Shown: in pieces, positions 7,533 through 16,082 of the stretch
Position numbering within the stretch: the stretch's first letter is position 1
Layout of the letters: the number at the start of each line of letters is the position of its first letter
Source: Tunturiibacter empetritectus
Lineage (GTDB): Bacteria; Acidobacteriota; Terriglobia; Terriglobales; Acidobacteriaceae
Assembly (NCBI RefSeq): GCF_014201375.1
Contig: NZ_JACHDZ010000008.1
Location: 62,001 to 126,000 of the forward strand
Direction: 5' to 3'
DNA length: 64,000 bases
Translations under genes and position numbers: made by a program
The notes under the pieces: model-generated
The model's database searches: none
What the model saw: only the letters and a program-made list of their open reading frames with translations
What the model was told of the DNA's origin: nothing

Positions 7533-9889
7533 CGCTCGCTCCAACGAACGTTGCGGAAGCCCGCGGTTGCCGGTGCGGCGACGGTGCGGAGCCAGGTGGC
7601 GAGGTTCAGGTAGTCTTCGGCGACGGGTGCGTCGGGGGCGTAGTCGACTACGGTCATGCCCTCGGCCAGAGCTTCGCTGACAGACTGGGCACGACGGATG
7701 ACGAAGGGGAGGAGGCGATCTCCTAACTGCCGGCGCATCACCTCACGGACGTCGAGGTGCAGTGGCAGCGAGGTGTCGAACTGATTGAGCACGTAGAAGG
7801 GCTGCAGGGGGCGGCCGTCGCCGTCGTTGACGCCGCTGAAGAACTTTTCGACGGTCTGAAGACTGATGACGGAGTTCATGTCGGGCGCGACGGGAACGAG
7901 AATGGTCGGGCTCATGCGGGCCATGCGGCGAACGATCCAGCTGGAGCCTACGGTGAGGTCGAGCAGAATGCGGTGGGCGCCGCGGCCGTTGCTGATGATC
8001 TCTTCGGCGAGAAGCTCCTGCGCTTCTTCGTCGGTGGTCTTTTGATCTACGTCATAGCTGACGAGGTAGATGGGCGCATCGGTGCTGCCGCTGGGAGGCG
8101 AGAAGGTGCGGACGGTTCCGTGGCGAAGCTCGCTGGCACCAAAGTAGAACGGCAGCAGGCCGTGTGAGGTGGTGTCAGTGAGTAGAACTTTTTCTCCCAT
8201 GGAAGAGAGCGCGCGCCCGACGGTCGCGACAAGGCTGGTTTTGCCGACTCCGCCGGCGAGGGAGAAGACGGCGAGGACGGGGGTCCGGGTCTCCTTTTGA
8301 CGCACGGGTGCAGCCTCGGGTTGATCCTGTCCGGGCTGCTCGAAGACACCCTTGAGGGCGTACCAGCGGGCGGCAACGCGCTCCCTGGAGTGCTGGAGGG
8401 TGTCGGCTACGGAGGATTGAGATGGTGGCTGCTGCTGCGGTGCAAGTGGCTTTGCAGCGACGGGCTGCGCGGGCGAGGCGTAGAGCCAGGCCGGACCGGC
8501 AGGATCTGACTGGAAGGCAGGTCGCGCAGAGGCCAGCGGCGCGGGCTCAGGGGATGGGTCTGCCGGGTTGCGACGCGACGGCTCGGATGGATTGTGCGGC
8601 TGCTGATAGTCGAAGTCGTCCTGGGCTCGGCGGCCGCGGGTGGAGTCTGAGGGAACGAGCGCTTGAGAGAACGGCGAGACGGGCCTTGGGGGCGTGGAAG
8701 AGATGGGCGGTGCAGACCGAAAGGCTCCCGATAGCCTGGGGCGAGGCGGTGTGGCGGGGGAGAGATTCGATGAAGAGTCTCGTGTGGAATCGAGCGGAGC
8801 ATCATCCGATGTCCTCGAAGGATCCTTGGCGGATGGAGTCCGCTGATCCAGATTGGCAGCGGAGGACGCGGGTGCCGGTTCGCTTTGAGAGGCGACGGCG
8901 CGGGGTTGAGGATCTGTACGACGTTGACCCAGGAGCGGGGCCGCGTCTTCGTTTGGGGACGGTGGAGGCGGCGGTGCGGGCTGTTCGTGGGTTGGCTTCA
9001 TATCCTGGGATAAAAGTGGTGCAGGCACAGCTCGGTTTTGCGTAGGAATTAAATGTCTGATTGGATCAGGAGTAGTGTACTCGGCCTGAGAGTCGTCGGG
9101 GCCGCGATAAATCTGGCGGACACCGGAGGCTTCATCTGGGCGGTAGCCCTGGGGACGGCGTGGGGTCATATTCTGCTTAACGTAGACACGCGGCTCCGGC
9201 TGGATTGGATCGCTCGGCTGGATTGGATCGTTGCTCAAGGGCGATTCCTGTGGAGAAACGGCCGGTTGGTGGAGTGCGGCTTCGGTAGCTGGATGATGGT
9301 TTGGCTGGGGATGCGCCTGAGTTGGGGTTTGAGCATGAGGCGTGTAGGGGTCCGAGGTCCGGCCGGGCAGCTCTGGAGCGTTTTCAGAGGCTCTGCGGCG
9401 AATCTCCGAGTCGGCATAGCGAGCGGCCTGTCGCTGGGCGGAGGCGTGGGCCTCTGCGATCTCACGTTCTTCGCGGCGGGCGGCTGCTTCGGCGACGGCG
9501 GCGACTTCGGCCCGGCGAGCGGCTTCGAGGCGTTCGGCTGCGGCGGTTCGAGCGGCTTCTTCCGCTTCGCGCAACGCACGCCGTCTGTGGGAGTCTGAGT
9601 CTTCCGAGTAGGGATCGAGTGCGACCTTCGATGCGTTGCGTGCGGCGGCATCTGCAGTTGCGGCGGCGTCTTCGGCCTCGGCCTGAGCCAGGAGTGCCTG
9701 CTCCCGCACCTGCTCTGCGGCGCGATGTCTGAGCTGCGCACGATACTCACGACGCGATGCTGAGAAGTCGCGATACTTGGCTCCGTGAAGATTTGCCCAG
9801 GAATAAAGTACAGCAACGTCTTCAGGTGTTTCCGTTACTGCGAGATCTTCGACCTTGTCGGTGGTCTTGTCTGTGCCGCGAGAGTCCAT
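7529..9889 (-). CDS. bcsQ: BcsQ-type ParA-like ATPase with long N-terminal extension
   Basis: About 786 residues from the ATG at 9889 (an upstream TTG at 9985 is less likely). Residues ~20-45 carry a motif (LYSWANLHGAKYRDFSASR) that recalls the short regulatory BcsR/BcsP-type proteins of cellulose operons. Then come an Ala/Glu/Arg-rich probable coiled coil (~45-155) and a Pro/Ser/Gln-rich, probably disordered stretch (~155-530). The C-terminal ~250 residues are a MinD/ParA-like ATPase with the P-loop AGGVGKTS at ~545, LLTD, and a switch-like LLDLTVGSS. BcsQ proteins help localise cellulose synthesis, usually at a pole. The usual family length is ~250, so most of this protein is extra. It is translationally coupled to bcsAB by an ATGA overlap and is first in the operon. 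Confidence 0.85.
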   Translation of the reverse strand: MDSRGTDKTTDKVEDLAVTETPEDVAVLYSWANLHGAKYRDFSASRREYRAQLRHRAAEQVREQALLAQAEAEDAAATADAAARNASKVALDPYSEDSDSHRRRALREAEEAARTAAAERLEAARRAEVAAVAEAAARREEREIAEAHASAQRQAARYADSEIRRRASENAPELPGRTSDPYTPHAQTPTQAHPQPNHHPATEAALHQPAVSPQESPLSNDPIQPSDPIQPEPRVYVKQNMTPRRPQGYRPDEASGVRQIYRGPDDSQAEYTTPDPIRHLIPTQNRAVPAPLLSQDMKPTHEQPAPPPPPSPNEDAAPLLGQRRTDPQPRAVASQSEPAPASSAANLDQRTPSAKDPSRTSDDAPLDSTRDSSSNLSPATPPRPRLSGAFRSAPPISSTPPRPVSPFSQALVPSDSTRGRRAQDDFDYQQPHNPSEPSRRNPADPSPEPAPLASARPAFQSDPAGPAWLYASPAQPVAAKPLAPQQQPPSQSSVADTLQHSRERVAARWYALKGVFEQPGQDQPEAAPVRQKETRTPVLAVFSLAGGVGKTSLVATVGRALSSMGEKVLLTDTTSHGLLPFYFGASELRHGTVRTFSPPSGSTDAPIYLVSYDVDQKTTDEEAQELLAEEIISNGRGAHRILLDLTVGSSWIVRRMARMSPTILVPVAPDMNSVISLQTVEKFFSGVNDGDGRPLQPFYVLNQFDTSLPLHLDVREVMRRQLGDRLLPFVIRRAQSVSEALAEGMTVVDYAPDAPVAEDYLNLATWLRTVAAPATAGFRNVRWSER

Positions 9890-10302
9890 AGCTCTTGGTC
9901 CTGTGAGTTCGGTGAAGCGGTTTCTTTCAGTTTGAACTGCGCCGGTTCGCTGCCAGTTCAAATTAGGTGGTTGCACCCGTTCCAATGCAATAGCCTGAGG
10001 CTACTGTGGGTAGTATCCTAAGTCAATGAAACCGTTGTGCGACTTAAGTGTGAGAATGCAATGGGGGCGCGGGTTTTCGCATCAATCGCAGCTGAATTTG
10101 GGGTGAAAACAGGCTTCCCGGAATGGAACTTTCGGGGTTTGATCCTGAAAGAATCTGCTCGTGATGTATCCAGGCGTCGATTGAGCGGGGAGTCCTCCGG
10201 TTTTCCTGCGGGTGAAAGGGAGAAAGAGGGTAAAAGCTTGCGGTGGCGCTGGTTGAAGGCAATATTCCCCTGCCTAAATGTGCTAACTTGGTTGTGTGGT
10301 TT
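9890..10302. other. Intergenic region upstream of the cellulose operon and tRNA-Lys
   Basis: No convincing gene in these 413 bases; a 91-codon open frame at 10037-10312 runs into the tRNA and has no recognisable features. The left part must hold the minus-strand promoter of the bcs operon. A small hairpin (TAGCC-TGA-GGCTA) lies near 9990. The right end holds a possible plus-strand promoter for the tRNA. Confidence 0.6.
10253..10280 (+). promoter_or_regulatory. Possible sigma-70 promoter of tRNA-Lys
   Basis: TTGAAG at 10253-10258 and TAAATG at 10275-10280 are separated by 16 bases. The -10 element lies 22 bases before the mature tRNA 5' end, which fits a short leader. The match is modest. Confidence 0.35.
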
Positions 10303-10378
10303 GAGAGCGTAGCTCAGTTGGTAGAGCATCGCCCTTTTAAGGCGTTGGTCCTGGGTTCGAGCCCCAGCGCTCTCACCA
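10303..10378 (+). tRNA. tRNA-Lys (anticodon TTT)
   Basis: A full cloverleaf can be drawn. The acceptor GAGAGCG pairs with CGCTCTC, the D arm is GCTC/GAGC, and the anticodon loop CTTTTAA gives anticodon TTT. The T arm is CTGGG-TTCGAGC-CCCAG and a genomic CCA ends the gene at 10378. The outermost anticodon-stem pair is a T-T mismatch; the other four pairs are intact. It is read as Lys (AAA/AAG). Confidence 0.96.
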
Positions 10379-10586
10379 TAACTATCCCATTATCAGATAC
10401 CTATTCCACTTTCTAAATGGTCGAGATTAAGAAATCATTTCGGCCGGACAGAGGAGATCTTCCAGCGGTGAAGCTCGCGCCAACTGGTCATGGGATGTCT
10501 ACGCCAGACTGTGGAAGATCAAGCGGCGGGAGATCACGGTGCAAGAGCGTTCGATCGTGTCTTTTTGGTAGGAGGGGCCACGTAAG

Positions 10587-12161
10587 TTGTTGAGACACCC
10601 GGTTATCACTGCGTTAGGCGCAACTACGATCGTCCTGATGGTCCTGCTCGGGGCTCTAGCATCGCCTTCGCACAACGAGTTTTACCATCTGATCGGACCG
10701 GTTCGTGCGGTAGTCGTACCTGTGCTGCTGAACTTCGCCACTGAGTGGCTAGTGTTGACTCTCCTGCTTGCCTGGGGACGGAGTCATCAGCGATTCAACT
10801 CCTGGGTGTGGAGCGTCGTAGGTATCGGGTTGAGTTGGAAGATCATAGTGGACTGGTACGTCCTGCACGACTCTCTCGTGCCAGTTGTTGTCAAAACGAT
10901 CTTTCTGGTTGGGGTTTGCCTGATCTTCTTCGCCTGGGTGGCATGGCGTTCTCGCGTTCAACCGATTCTTTATCGAGCGCGACAGTTGGCTCTTCCGATA
11001 CTTGGATTCGTAGCTCTGAGCGGGCTGATGATGATTGCTCAAGCGGTGTTGTTCTCCTGGCAGGCTCGTCACCTGAACGCACCGCGCCCCCTGCATCAGC
11101 GAACGGGAGACAGCGCTTCCTCTGCTCGCCACGGGCGAATCATCTGGATACTCTTTGATGAACTCTCGTACCGGCAAGTTTATGAACATCGTTATCAGGG
11201 TCTTGATTTGCCCGCGTTTACGCAATTGGCTCGTACTGCGACGGTGTTCACCCATACTGTGCCGAGCGGTGTGTACACAGAACAGGTTCTTCCTTCCCTA
11301 ATCGCGGGACACCGATACGATGGCATGCGCGCCTCTGCTGCAGGGTGGCCTCTTGAGGTGCATAACCGGTCTACGGGAACGTGGGAGACTTTTGATCCTC
11401 ACAAGACAGTCTTTCAAGATGCGCTCGATGCAGGCTACAGTACTGCGATCGCGGGATGGTACAACCCATATTGCCGCATTCTGCCTGAGGTTCTCGACCG
11501 ATGTTTCTGGACGAATCACACCGTCGTGCCGGGTGATATGTTTCCGGAGCGAAGCATCCTGTGGAACAGCGAGCAGCCGATCATAGGTCATCTTGTAAAC
11601 CTGGCGAGGTCGGCGCATCTGCTTCCACGACAGAACGCTCCTTCTACTCAGGTCAGACTTCATCAACAGGATTACCGAGAACTTGCTGCAGCCGGAGACG
11701 AGCTTCTCAGAGACTCCTCGGCCGACTTCATTCTGCTCCATATGCCGATCCCGCATCCGGGAGGAATCTACAACCGGTATACGGGTAATTTCGAGGTATC
11801 TCACCCCAGCTACATCGATAACCTTGCCCTGTGCGATGTCTACCTGGCGCATGTTCGGCGTGAACTGGAAGAGAACGGAACCTGGAATAACTCGACGCTG
11901 GTGATTATGGGTGATCACTCGTGGCGAGTTAATTTGTTCTGGGCGAAGAGTCCGGAATGGACAGAAGAAGAGCGTATTGCTTCGGACAATGTCACATTTG
12001 ACGATAGACCTGCCTACCTTGTGAAGCTTCCTGGGCAGACAACGCCTGCACACATTGACGAGCCGTTTGAATCGATAAGAACGCGTGAGCTCTTCGACAA
12101 GCTGTTGACGGGGCAGATCGAAACACCGGAGCAGCTAAGCGCGTGGTCGTTGCGGCCGTAA
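10587..12161 (+). CDS. Membrane-anchored sulfatase-like (alkaline phosphatase superfamily) hydrolase
   Basis: A 524-residue protein with about four or five hydrophobic helices in the first 160 residues and a C-terminal catalytic domain outside the membrane. The domain begins with IIWILFDEL (metal-binding Asp ~191), has a Thr in GVYTEQVLPSL (~231) at the position of the usual nucleophile, HMPIPHPG, and VIMGDHS (Asp/His metal ligands, ~450). This is the layout of envelope phosphoethanolamine- or phosphoglycerol-transferase-like enzymes and some sulfatases; the substrate is unknown. No Cys/Ser formylglycine motif (C/S-x-P-x-R) is seen, which argues against a true sulfatase. The TTG start at 10587 has GGAGGGG 10-12 bases upstream. 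It stands alone after tRNA-Lys. Confidence 0.72.
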   Translation: MLRHPVITALGATTIVLMVLLGALASPSHNEFYHLIGPVRAVVVPVLLNFATEWLVLTLLLAWGRSHQRFNSWVWSVVGIGLSWKIIVDWYVLHDSLVPVVVKTIFLVGVCLIFFAWVAWRSRVQPILYRARQLALPILGFVALSGLMMIAQAVLFSWQARHLNAPRPLHQRTGDSASSARHGRIIWILFDELSYRQVYEHRYQGLDLPAFTQLARTATVFTHTVPSGVYTEQVLPSLIAGHRYDGMRASAAGWPLEVHNRSTGTWETFDPHKTVFQDALDAGYSTAIAGWYNPYCRILPEVLDRCFWTNHTVVPGDMFPERSILWNSEQPIIGHLVNLARSAHLLPRQNAPSTQVRLHQQDYRELAAAGDELLRDSSADFILLHMPIPHPGGIYNRYTGNFEVSHPSYIDNLALCDVYLAHVRRELEENGTWNNSTLVIMGDHSWRVNLFWAKSPEWTEEERIASDNVTFDDRPAYLVKLPGQTTPAHIDEPFESIRTRELFDKLLTGQIETPEQLSAWSLRP

Positions 12162-12171
12162 TACTGGTTCG

Positions 12172-12204
12172 TCGAGAGTGCGTCCCATCTCGAATCTTTT
12201 TTTT
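12172..12204 (+). terminator. Rho-independent terminator after the sulfatase-like gene
   Basis: TCGAGA at 12172-12177 and TCTCGA at 12188-12193 form a six-pair stem, followed shortly by eight T residues (12197-12204). It lies between two convergent genes. Confidence 0.6.
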
Positions 12205-12235
12205 GCGAACGTTACGAGGGGATTCGCGCTAAGGC

Positions 12236-13447
12236 TTATGCCGTTGGTTTATCTGGAGGGGGCACAACGGCGCAGAAATCCTCGAGGAAGCGGCTGGTGT
12301 ATTGGCCGATCAGATCTTCGATGCGGTCGGCGGAGTCGGCGCGGAGGATGAGACCGGCGTGATGATGACGATTGAGACGGTGAACGATCTCGGGCGCATC
12401 GTAGCTGCTGGTGTCGGGATGATCCTGCCGTGCGAGGCAGATGACACTGCCGGCGTATTGGTTGTTTAAATTTGGCAGCGTGTACTCCATTTTGAGGAGT
12501 GTGGCTACTTCTATTCTTGCCCACTCGACCCAGGGGTTGATGCCTGAGGCGAACTGGACGACATCGGCGATGTGGGCGCCACCGACGCGAGCTGCGGTTT
12601 CGAGGAAGTAGAAACTGCCGTCGGCCTGCGATTTGATGAACTCGGTGTGGGTGACGCCGGAGACGAGGCCGAGGGCTTCGATCACCTGCTTGTGGATGGC
12701 GGCGAGGGCGATGGCGTCGCTTGATTCCCTGTCGATGGCTCGTGTGCTGAAGATGCCTCCCTGGTGCATCGTCTGCATGGGCGGCTTGCCGTACTTATAG
12801 GGTGCGCCGAAGAGTACGTTGCAGTTCCAGGTGACTCCTTCCGTGTGAAAGATCTCGCCGGGGACGAAGCGCTCGAGGACGTAGTGCGACTGGAGGTCGC
12901 CTAGCTCGTCGAGGATGGGCCATAGGGCGTCTGGGGACTCGATCTTGCGGATGCCTATGGCGGAGGCGTTGGTGCGAGGTTTCAACAACCATGGCCCGGG
13001 GACGTTATGGAGGAAGGTGCGGAGATCGTCGTGGTTGAAAACTCCGGTGAACTCGGGGACGGGGACGCCCTTTTGTTTGGCGCTTACGCGCATGGCGAGC
13101 TTGTCGCGAAAGTTTCGGGTGAGAGATTCGCCCATTCCGGGGAGGCGCATGTGTTCGCGCAGGAGGGCGGCGACCTCAAGGTCGAACTCGTCTAACGCGA
13201 CGATGCGGTCGATGGGGTTGGTGCGTGCGAGATAGGTGACCGTGTTTAGGACCTGCTCGGGGGTGAGCTTCTCCGGCATGGTGATGAGTTTGGTGAGAGA
13301 CTCGCGGGGCCAGTCGGCGTGTTCGAGTTTTTCGACAGTGAGCAGGAGAACGCTGGCGCCGAGTCGTGCGGCCTCTTTGAGAAAAAGCTGGCCTTTTTCG
13401 TAGGTGCTGATGCAGAGAATCGTGGGCATCCGTTGCGTATCAGTCAC
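12236..13447 (-). CDS. ATP-grasp domain protein
   Basis: About 403 residues. I start it at the GTG at 13447 because AGGAG lies five bases upstream; an ATG at 13429 (MPTILCIS) has no ribosome site at the right distance. The N-terminal domain (~10-95) is a pre-ATP-grasp Rossmann-like fold. The central part shows the ATP-grasp pattern: GPWLLKPR (phosphate-binding Lys), YVLERFVPGEIFHTEG, and the Mg-binding FYFLETAARVGGAHI. Enzymes of this type join a carboxylate to an amine or thiol, as in L-amino-acid ligases. The substrate cannot be read from the sequence. It sits 89 bases after hldD on the same strand, so a role in decorating an envelope component is possible but unproven. Confidence 0.78.
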   Translation of the reverse strand: MTDTQRMPTILCISTYEKGQLFLKEAARLGASVLLLTVEKLEHADWPRESLTKLITMPEKLTPEQVLNTVTYLARTNPIDRIVALDEFDLEVAALLREHMRLPGMGESLTRNFRDKLAMRVSAKQKGVPVPEFTGVFNHDDLRTFLHNVPGPWLLKPRTNASAIGIRKIESPDALWPILDELGDLQSHYVLERFVPGEIFHTEGVTWNCNVLFGAPYKYGKPPMQTMHQGGIFSTRAIDRESSDAIALAAIHKQVIEALGLVSGVTHTEFIKSQADGSFYFLETAARVGGAHIADVVQFASGINPWVEWARIEVATLLKMEYTLPNLNNQYAGSVICLARQDHPDTSSYDAPEIVHRLNRHHHAGLILRADSADRIEDLIGQYTSRFLEDFCAVVPPPDKPTA

Positions 13448-13536
13448 ACTGGCTCCTGTAGTTAGGAACAGATTGGCTACCACTCCAAGATTTCAGGCCT
13501 GGTTAGAGTAACTGTTTTTGCGATGGAACAGAACTG

Positions 13537-14517
13537 CTATGACGCGGGCTCCTCGGCGAAGGTTTGTTTTACGCCGTCCTCGAGGGTGGTGAAGGGCGCG
13601 GTGTATCCGGCGGCGCGGAGACCTGAGATGTCTGCCTGGGTGTAGTGCTGGTAGCGGTTCTTGAGATCGCCCGGGAATGGGATGTATTCGATGTTGCCCT
13701 GGCCGTGAACCTGCATGAGCGCCTGGGCGACGGCCTTGAAGGTGCGGGCTTCGCCGGTGCCGGCGTTGACGACGGCGTGGATGGGCTTTTTGGGACTTTC
13801 GGGGAGGAGGCCGGCGAAGAACATGTTGATGCGGGCGAGGTCTTTGACGAAGACGAAGTCGCGGCGTTGTTCGCCGTCGGCGTAGCCTCCTGAGCCCTCG
13901 AACATGCGGATGGAGCCGGTGTCTTTGAGCTGGCCGGTGAAGTGGTGGATGACGCTGGCCATGCGGCCTTTGTGCTGCTCGCGCGGGCCGTAGACGTTGA
14001 AGTAGCGGAGACCTACGACGGTGCACTTCATGTCGTGAAGATGGCGTCGGACGTAGTTGTCGAAGACGAGCTTGGAGTAGCCGTAGACGTTGAGGGGACG
14101 CTCGTTGGCGGGGAGTTCGGTGAAGCTGGTGCTGGCGCCATAGACCGCGGCGGTTGAGGCGTAGACGAGGGGAACTTTGCGGTCGAGTGCGAAGTGCAAC
14201 AACTCTTTGGAGTAGGTGAAGTTGTTGTCCATCATGTAGCGGCCGTCGTCTTCAAGGGTGTTCGAACAGGCGCCCTGATGGAGGATGGCGCGGATTCTGG
14301 TGTTCTCAAAGTCGCCGGCTTTGAGTGCGGCGCGGAACTCGCGCTTGTCCATGTAATCGGCATATTCGGCTCCGGCGAGGTTGAGGAACTTCGGGCCGGT
14401 GAGGTTGGGGGCCGGAGCGAAGTTGTCCACGAGCAGGATGTTGCGCTCGCCTGCGCGGTTGAGCTGGTGGATGAGATTGCTGCCGATGAAGCCTGCTCCG
14501 CCGGTGACAATGATCAC
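13537..14517 (-). CDS. hldD: ADP-L-glycero-D-manno-heptose 6-epimerase
   Basis: A 326-residue short-chain dehydrogenase-type epimerase, the usual length for HldD. It opens with the NAD(P)-binding motif VTGGAGFIGSNL, carries the catalytic Tyr and Lys in YGYSKLVFDNYVR (~145-157), and has the HldD-typical YFNVYGPRE and HKGRMASV. It converts ADP-D-glycero- to ADP-L-glycero-D-manno-heptose, the donor for the LPS inner core, in the cytoplasm. The GTG start at 14517 overlaps the hldE stop as GTGA, so the two are translationally coupled. Confidence 0.95.
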   Translation of the reverse strand: MIIVTGGAGFIGSNLIHQLNRAGERNILLVDNFAPAPNLTGPKFLNLAGAEYADYMDKREFRAALKAGDFENTRIRAILHQGACSNTLEDDGRYMMDNNFTYSKELLHFALDRKVPLVYASTAAVYGASTSFTELPANERPLNVYGYSKLVFDNYVRRHLHDMKCTVVGLRYFNVYGPREQHKGRMASVIHHFTGQLKDTGSIRMFEGSGGYADGEQRRDFVFVKDLARINMFFAGLLPESPKKPIHAVVNAGTGEARTFKAVAQALMQVHGQGNIEYIPFPGDLKNRYQHYTQADISGLRAAGYTAPFTTLEDGVKQTFAEEPAS

Positions 14518-16022
14518 TGCTTAATCTCCTCGCTCGTGGTGGGATTTGCCGTGAGCTTTTTTACGATGTTGGTGGTGGAGAAGCCTTCTACGGTGGGGAC
14601 GATTTCGACTCGTCCTCCGTAGGCGATCACATCTTCATGGCCTACTACGGTCTCGACGGTGTAGTCGCCGCCTTTGACCAGGACGTTGGGCCGCAGGGCG
14701 CGGATGAGTTCGAGTGGGGTGTCTTCTTCGAAGAGAACGACGGCGTCGACTGCGGCCAGGGCGGCCATGACGCGGGCGCGTTCTCGCTCGGAGACGATGG
14801 GGCGGGTTGGGCCTTTGAGGCGGCAGACGGAGGCGTCGGCGTTGAGGCCCAGAACGAGCTTTGAGCCGAAGCGGTGGCAGTCTTCGAGCAGGGTGATGTG
14901 ACCGACGTGGAGGAGGTCGAAGCAGCCGTTGGTGAAGACGATGGTCTCGCCGGAGGAACGCCACTCGGCTACACGGAGTTTGAGGCGGTCGAGGTCGAGG
15001 ATCTTTTCTCCGGCGGTGAGTCCGGAGCTGGGGGTGAGGGCGGCTACCAACTCGTGCGCTGCAATGGGGACGGTACCTACCTTGCTGACTACGATTCCGG
15101 CGGCGAGGTTGGCGAGTTCGACTGCGGTTTCAATCTGCAGTCCGCCTGCGATTCCGGTGGCGAGGGTTGCGATGACGGTGTCGCCTGCTCCTGAGACATC
15201 GAAGACCTCGCGGGCGCGGGCGGGTGAGTGATAGATGCCTGGGTTGCCTTCTGACGGTGGCCTAAGGACTGTGATTCCCTTCTCGCTCATGGTGACGGTG
15301 AGGAATTTGAAGTCGTGTTCGGTGACCAGGGCCTGGGCGGCGGCGAGGAGTTCATCGGTGTGGTGAGAGGGGATGCCGGTTGCTGCGGAGAGCTCGCCAA
15401 GGTTGGGACAGACGGTGGTGGCTCCGGAGTATTTGCTGAAGTCGGGAGTCTTGGGATCTGCGAAGACTGGAATGCCTGCGCTGCGTGCGGCGCGGATGAC
15501 AGCTTCGCAGAGGGAACGGGTCAGGGCACCTTTGGCGTAGTCGGAGAGGACCACTGCGTGCACCTTTGCGACGAGTTCGACGGAGCGCTCCTGAAGGCGC
15601 TGGGCTTCGACTGCGGGGACCGGGTCGCGGCTTTCGATGTCGAGGCGAAGGAGTTGCTGCATGCGGCCGACGATGCGGGTCTTTGATATGGTGGGGAGTG
15701 AGCTTGAGACTACTCCTGCGGTGTTGATACCCGCGCGATCGAGGATGGCGGCTAATTCGGCCTGCTCGGAGTCTGCTCCCCAGAGGCCAGCGAGGAAGGT
15801 CTGACAGCCGAGGCCGGCGAGGTTCATGGCTACGTTGGCTGCTCCGCCTGCGCGCTCGTATCGCTGGGCGTGACGGATGACTGGGACTGGAGCTTCGGGG
15901 GAGATGCGCTCGACCTCGCCATGGATGTAGCGGTCGAGCATGATGTCGCCGATGACGAGCACCTTGAGTTGGCTGAAGCCGCCCTCAAGCAGGTTCAGGA
16001 TCGAATGAAGTTCGGGCAGCAT
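14514..16022 (-). CDS. hldE: Bifunctional heptose-7-phosphate kinase / heptose-1-phosphate adenylyltransferase
   Basis: A 502-residue fusion. Residues ~15-330 are a PfkB-type kinase (GDIMLDRYIHGEVERISPEAP, split as two motifs; GGAANVAMNLAGLG; DVSGAGDT with the catalytic Asp). Residues ~360-490 are a nucleotidyltransferase (FTNGCFDLLHVGH with the HxGH-like site, LVLGLNAD, VLFEEDTP, VLVKGGDY). Together they make ADP-D-glycero-beta-D-manno-heptose, the step before HldD. The ATG at 16022 lies 60 bases after the GT9 gene on the same strand, and the stop overlaps the hldD start. No strong ribosome site is seen before the ATG. Confidence 0.95.
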   Translation of the reverse strand: MLPELHSILNLLEGGFSQLKVLVIGDIMLDRYIHGEVERISPEAPVPVIRHAQRYERAGGAANVAMNLAGLGCQTFLAGLWGADSEQAELAAILDRAGINTAGVVSSSLPTISKTRIVGRMQQLLRLDIESRDPVPAVEAQRLQERSVELVAKVHAVVLSDYAKGALTRSLCEAVIRAARSAGIPVFADPKTPDFSKYSGATTVCPNLGELSAATGIPSHHTDELLAAAQALVTEHDFKFLTVTMSEKGITVLRPPSEGNPGIYHSPARAREVFDVSGAGDTVIATLATGIAGGLQIETAVELANLAAGIVVSKVGTVPIAAHELVAALTPSSGLTAGEKILDLDRLKLRVAEWRSSGETIVFTNGCFDLLHVGHITLLEDCHRFGSKLVLGLNADASVCRLKGPTRPIVSERERARVMAALAAVDAVVLFEEDTPLELIRALRPNVLVKGGDYTVETVVGHEDVIAYGGRVEIVPTVEGFSTTNIVKKLTANPTTSEEIKQ

Positions 16023-16082
16023 GAACGAAAAAGATCTCCTCGCGACATCATCGCATCTTTGCGTGACGATGCGTGCTCTCGG

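Noticed and set aside
10037-10312. 91-codon frame upstream of tRNA-Lys
   Set aside because: Ends inside the tRNA, no homology or ribosome site recognised.
10303-12161. tRNA-Lys as an integration site for the following gene
   Set aside because: No integrase, no repeat of the tRNA 3' end seen downstream, and base composition does not change.
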